Of a stretch of DNA of 7,327 nt, positions 4,729 through 7,327 are shown piece after piece. Positions within the stretch are counted from its first letter, which is position 1. Each line of letters opens with the position of its first letter. Both the position numbers and the translations under genes were made by a program. Below the pieces are notes generated by a model, which saw only the letters and a list, made by a program, of their open reading frames with translations, searched no databases and was not told the DNA's origin. The DNA is from Flavobacteriia bacterium (GTDB lineage Bacteria > Bacteroidota > Bacteroidia > Flavobacteriales > Flavobacteriaceae), in the NCBI GenBank assembly GCA_011330545.1, contig DRQI01000204.1:1-7327 (forward strand), given 5' to 3'.

Positions 4729-7119
4729 ATGAAAAAAAGACCTATTAAAAAAGTAGCAGTGCTAGGCTCAGGAATTATGGGCTCAGGCATCGCATGCCAT
4801 TTTGCCAATATTGGCGTTGAAGTACTATTATTAGACATCGTACCAAGAGCGTTAAATGATAAAGAAAAAGCACAAGGCAAAACGTTAAAAGACCCGGTTG
4901 TTCGTAACCGATTGGTAAATGACAGTTTGAAAGCAGCACTAAAATCTAAGCCCTCTCCTATTTACAATACTAAATTTGCTTCGCGTATCACTACGGGCAA
5001 TATGGAAGACGATATGCATAAAATTGCCCATGTAGACTGGATTATCGAGGTAGTGGTTGAGCGTTTAGACATTAAAAAAATAGTTTTTGAAAATGTTGAA
5101 AAACACAGAACCCCGGGTACAATTGTCACTTCCAATACCTCGGGTATTCCGATAAAATTTATGAATGAAGGGAGAAGTGAAGATTTTCAAAAACACTTTG
5201 CCGTTACCCACTTTTTTAATCCGCCCAGGTATTTAAAACTATTTGAGGTAGTACCCGGCCCAAAATGCAATCAGGAAATTACCGATTTCTTATTGATGTA
5301 CGGCGAAAAATTTTTGGGAAAAACTTCCGTTTTGGCAAAAGATACTCCCGCATTTATCGGAAACCGCATTGGTGTTTTCGGGATAATGAGCTTATTTCAT
5401 ATTGTAAAAGAATTAGGCTTAACCGTAGAGGAAGTTGACAAATTAACAGGACCTGTTATCGGCCGCCCAAAATCGGCAACTTTCAGAACTGTTGATGTGG
5501 TTGGTTTAGATACGTTGGTACATACTGCCAATGGCGTTGCCGACAATTGTCCCGATGATGAAATGCACGATTCTTTTAAAATTCCTGATTTTATCAATAA
5601 AATGATGGAAAACAAATGGTTAGGAAGTAAAACAAAACAAGGCTTTTATAAAAAGGAAGGCAAAGAGATTTTGGTTTTAGACCTCAATACCTTCGAATAC
5701 CGCCCCAAACAACGTCCGAAATTTGCCACTCTAGCAGCCACAAAAACCATTGATAAAGTTATTGACCGCTATAAAATATTGATAAAAGGAAAAGACAAAG
5801 CCGGCGAATTTTACCGCAAAACATTCTCGGCATTATTTGCCTATGTGCAAAACAGGATTCCTGAAATTTCCGATGAACTCTATCGTATAGACGACGCCTT
5901 AAAAGCCGGTTTCGGTTGGGAACACGGCCCTTTTCAAATTTGGGATGCCATTGGTGTGGAGGCCGGAATTGAACTGATGAAAACCGAAGGGTTTACACCA
6001 AACAAATGGGTAACCGATATGCTTGCTGGCGGAAACTCAAGTTTCTATACTGTAAAAGACGGTGCAAAATACTATTATGATATTCCTGCCAAAGCAGCAA
6101 CAAAAATACCGGGTCAAGACGCCTTTATTATTTTAGATAATATCCGAGAAGCCAAACAAATATGGTCTAATGCCGATGCCTCCATCCAACATTTAGGAGA
6201 TGGTATTTTAAATGTTGAATTTCGTTCTAAAATGAATACCATTGGCGGAGGGGTTTTAGAAGCCATTAATAAAGGAATTGATTTGGCCGAACAAGAATAC
6301 GAAGCCGTAATCTTAGGAAATCAAGCGGCAAACTTTTCGGTAGGCGCCAATTTGGCGATGGCATTTATGCTAGCCGTAGAACAAGAGTATGACGAATTGG
6401 CAATAGCCACAAAAATATTTCAAGACACCGTAATGCGCTTGCGCTACTCATCAGTGCCCACACTAATTACCCCACGCGGAATGACCTTTGGAGGGGCTTG
6501 TGAAATGAGTATGCACGTTGATAAAGTAGTAGCTGCTGCCGAAACCTATACCGGATTGGTAGAATTTGGTGTAGGAATTATCCCTGCCGGTGCCGGAACC
6601 AAAGAAATGACTAAAAGAGTAGCCGACCTCTGGGAAAAAGATGACGTAAAACTGAATCGCTTACGAGATGCCTTCATAAATATAGCGATGGCAAAAGTAG
6701 GTACTTCTGCGTATGAAGCATTTGATTTAGGATACTACCAACACGGTAAAGATATCGTAGTGGTAAATGCCGACAGGCAAATAGCAACTGCCAAACGCTA
6801 TGCAATACAAATGTTGGAAGACGGGTATACACAACCGGCACCCCAACAAGTAAAAGTACTAGGACAACAAGCACTAGGAATGTTCTTAGTAGGGACTGAT
6901 AGCTTAGAAAAAGGGCATTACGCATCAGAACACGATAAGAAAATTGCCAATAAATTGGGCTATATTATGGCAGGTGGCGATATCTCTGAACCTCAACTGG
7001 TAAGCGAACAATACTTACTAGACCTAGAACGTGAAGCTATTCTATCGCTATTAACAGAGCGTAAAACCTTAGAGAGAATTGAACATACGTTGAAAACGGG
7101 GAAACCACTAAGAAATTAG
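4729..7119 (+). CDS. fadN: FadN-type bifunctional 3-hydroxyacyl-CoA dehydrogenase / enoyl-CoA hydratase
   Basis: This 796-residue cytoplasmic enzyme performs two successive beta-oxidation steps: hydration of 2-enoyl-CoA and NAD-dependent oxidation of the 3-hydroxyacyl-CoA. The dehydrogenase comes first. A Rossmann fold has GSGIMGSG (13-20) and NAD-contacting D36; the catalytic pair is H161 in THFFNPP and E173, 12 residues apart as in known dehydrogenases; N212 is in FIGNRIG. C-terminal dehydrogenase domains occupy about 206-310 and, as a degenerate second copy, about 357-432. A crotonase domain follows (about 465-690), with oxyanion-hole regions NFSVGANL and GMTFGGACE. Its two catalytic glutamates, E592 and E612, are 20 residues apart, as in E144/E164 of rat hydratase. 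This order is reversed from proteobacterial FadB and matches Bacillus FadN (about 790 residues). It sits between marR and a thiolase gene. Confidence 0.94.
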   Translation: MKKRPIKKVAVLGSGIMGSGIACHFANIGVEVLLLDIVPRALNDKEKAQGKTLKDPVVRNRLVNDSLKAALKSKPSPIYNTKFASRITTGNMEDDMHKIAHVDWIIEVVVERLDIKKIVFENVEKHRTPGTIVTSNTSGIPIKFMNEGRSEDFQKHFAVTHFFNPPRYLKLFEVVPGPKCNQEITDFLLMYGEKFLGKTSVLAKDTPAFIGNRIGVFGIMSLFHIVKELGLTVEEVDKLTGPVIGRPKSATFRTVDVVGLDTLVHTANGVADNCPDDEMHDSFKIPDFINKMMENKWLGSKTKQGFYKKEGKEILVLDLNTFEYRPKQRPKFATLAATKTIDKVIDRYKILIKGKDKAGEFYRKTFSALFAYVQNRIPEISDELYRIDDALKAGFGWEHGPFQIWDAIGVEAGIELMKTEGFTPNKWVTDMLAGGNSSFYTVKDGAKYYYDIPAKAATKIPGQDAFIILDNIREAKQIWSNADASIQHLGDGILNVEFRSKMNTIGGGVLEAINKGIDLAEQEYEAVILGNQAANFSVGANLAMAFMLAVEQEYDELAIATKIFQDTVMRLRYSSVPTLITPRGMTFGGACEMSMHVDKVVAAAETYTGLVEFGVGIIPAGAGTKEMTKRVADLWEKDDVKLNRLRDAFINIAMAKVGTSAYEAFDLGYYQHGKDIVVVNADRQIATAKRYAIQMLEDGYTQPAPQQVKVLGQQALGMFLVGTDSLEKGHYASEHDKKIANKLGYIMAGGDISEPQLVSEQYLLDLEREAILSLLTERKTLERIEHTLKTGKPLRN

Positions 7120-7183
7120 CAAGCGGTCTCTAGTAGCAGTTGATAGTTAAACAATTACACAAATAAACGATTAAACATATATA

Positions 7184-7327
7184 ATGAAAACAGCATATAT
7201 AGTACAAGGATACAGAACCGCAGTAGGAAAAGCACCAAGAGGAACTTTCCGGTTTATGCGTTCTGACGACTTAGCTTCAGAAACCATTAAATATTTATTA
7301 AAAAAAGTACCACAATTAGATATTTCA
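7184..7327 (+). CDS. fadA: FadA-type acetyl-CoA acyltransferase (thiolase), 5' end only
   Basis: The first 48 residues are visible, starting at an ATG at 7184-7186 and open to the window edge. The N-terminus MKTAYIVQGYRTAVGKAPRG, followed by TFRFMRSDDLASETIKYLLKK, is the characteristic start of the thiolase N-terminal domain (RTAVGKAPRG...R.DDLA). Catalytic cysteine and histidine motifs would lie beyond the window. By family it cleaves 3-ketoacyl-CoA with CoA to acetyl-CoA and a shortened acyl-CoA, taking the product of the FadN enzyme encoded upstream. The 64-base gap after fadN shows no promoter match or terminator, so co-transcription is likely. An acetyl-CoA C-acetyltransferase is a possible alternative, but the fadN neighbour favours a beta-oxidation thiolase. 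Confidence 0.9.
   Translation, partial: MKTAYIVQGYRTAVGKAPRGTFRFMRSDDLASETIKYLLKKVPQLDIS

Noticed and set aside
5397..5615. Minus-strand open frame of 72 codons inside fadN
   Set aside because: It is antisense to the dehydrogenase domain of fadN, which is continuous and conserved here.
6674..6925. Minus-strand open frame of 83 codons inside fadN, with a hydrophobic leucine/valine-rich stretch
   Set aside because: The hydrophobic stretch arises from the reverse complement of codons in the fadN crotonase C-terminal region; there is no independent sign of a gene.
7120..7183. Possible terminator or promoter between fadN and fadA
   Set aside because: The gap contains no usable hairpin and no TAnnTTTG match, only two vaguely similar A-rich stretches, so read-through from fadN to fadA is the simpler reading.

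Overview
The window looks like chromosomal DNA from a member of the Bacteroidota, most likely Flavobacteriia. The evidence is the AT-rich composition, the near absence of Shine-Dalgarno sequences before starts, -7 promoter elements matching TAnnTTTG, and intergenic GTTCCGGGTTTCAAGT-type repeats. The taxon is inferred from these signs and from the style of the proteins; no marker gene is present.

The left part (1-4015) is one run of minus-strand genes that reads, in transcription order, from right to left. It holds an ABC exporter ATPase (3089-4015), its ABC-2/NatB-type permease (1703-3016), a small MscS-type mechanosensitive channel (812-1648) and the first 246 residues of an NtrC-type sigma-54-dependent response regulator (740 down past the window edge). 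Gaps are 72, 54 and 71 bases, so the first three genes are probably one operon. The regulator may be read through or expressed separately, because its upstream gap is filled by three 16-base direct repeats. No histidine kinase is visible.

The right part (4249-7327) runs on the plus strand and is a fatty-acid beta-oxidation operon: a MarR-family regulator, a FadN-type bifunctional 3-hydroxyacyl-CoA dehydrogenase/enoyl-CoA hydratase (4729-7119) and the start of a FadA-type thiolase (7184 to the window end). Together FadN and FadA would carry out hydration, oxidation and thiolysis of enoyl-CoA. The MarR protein is the obvious candidate for the local repressor.

The two transcription units diverge from a 233-base region (4016-4248) that carries most of the non-coding structure: a good -7 element for each side, a perfect 18-base palindrome just upstream of the marR -7 element (a likely autoregulatory operator), a 7-3-7 inverted repeat upstream of the ABC promoter, and a perfect 13-base tandem duplication. 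The marR -7 element is so close to the ATG at 4249 that the message may be leaderless.

I found no RNA gene, insertion sequence, CRISPR array, phage gene or clear intrinsic terminator. The gene content is ordinary, and I see no convincing new biological system. The points most worth checking are the regulatory structures in the divergent region and the repeats at 752-807.
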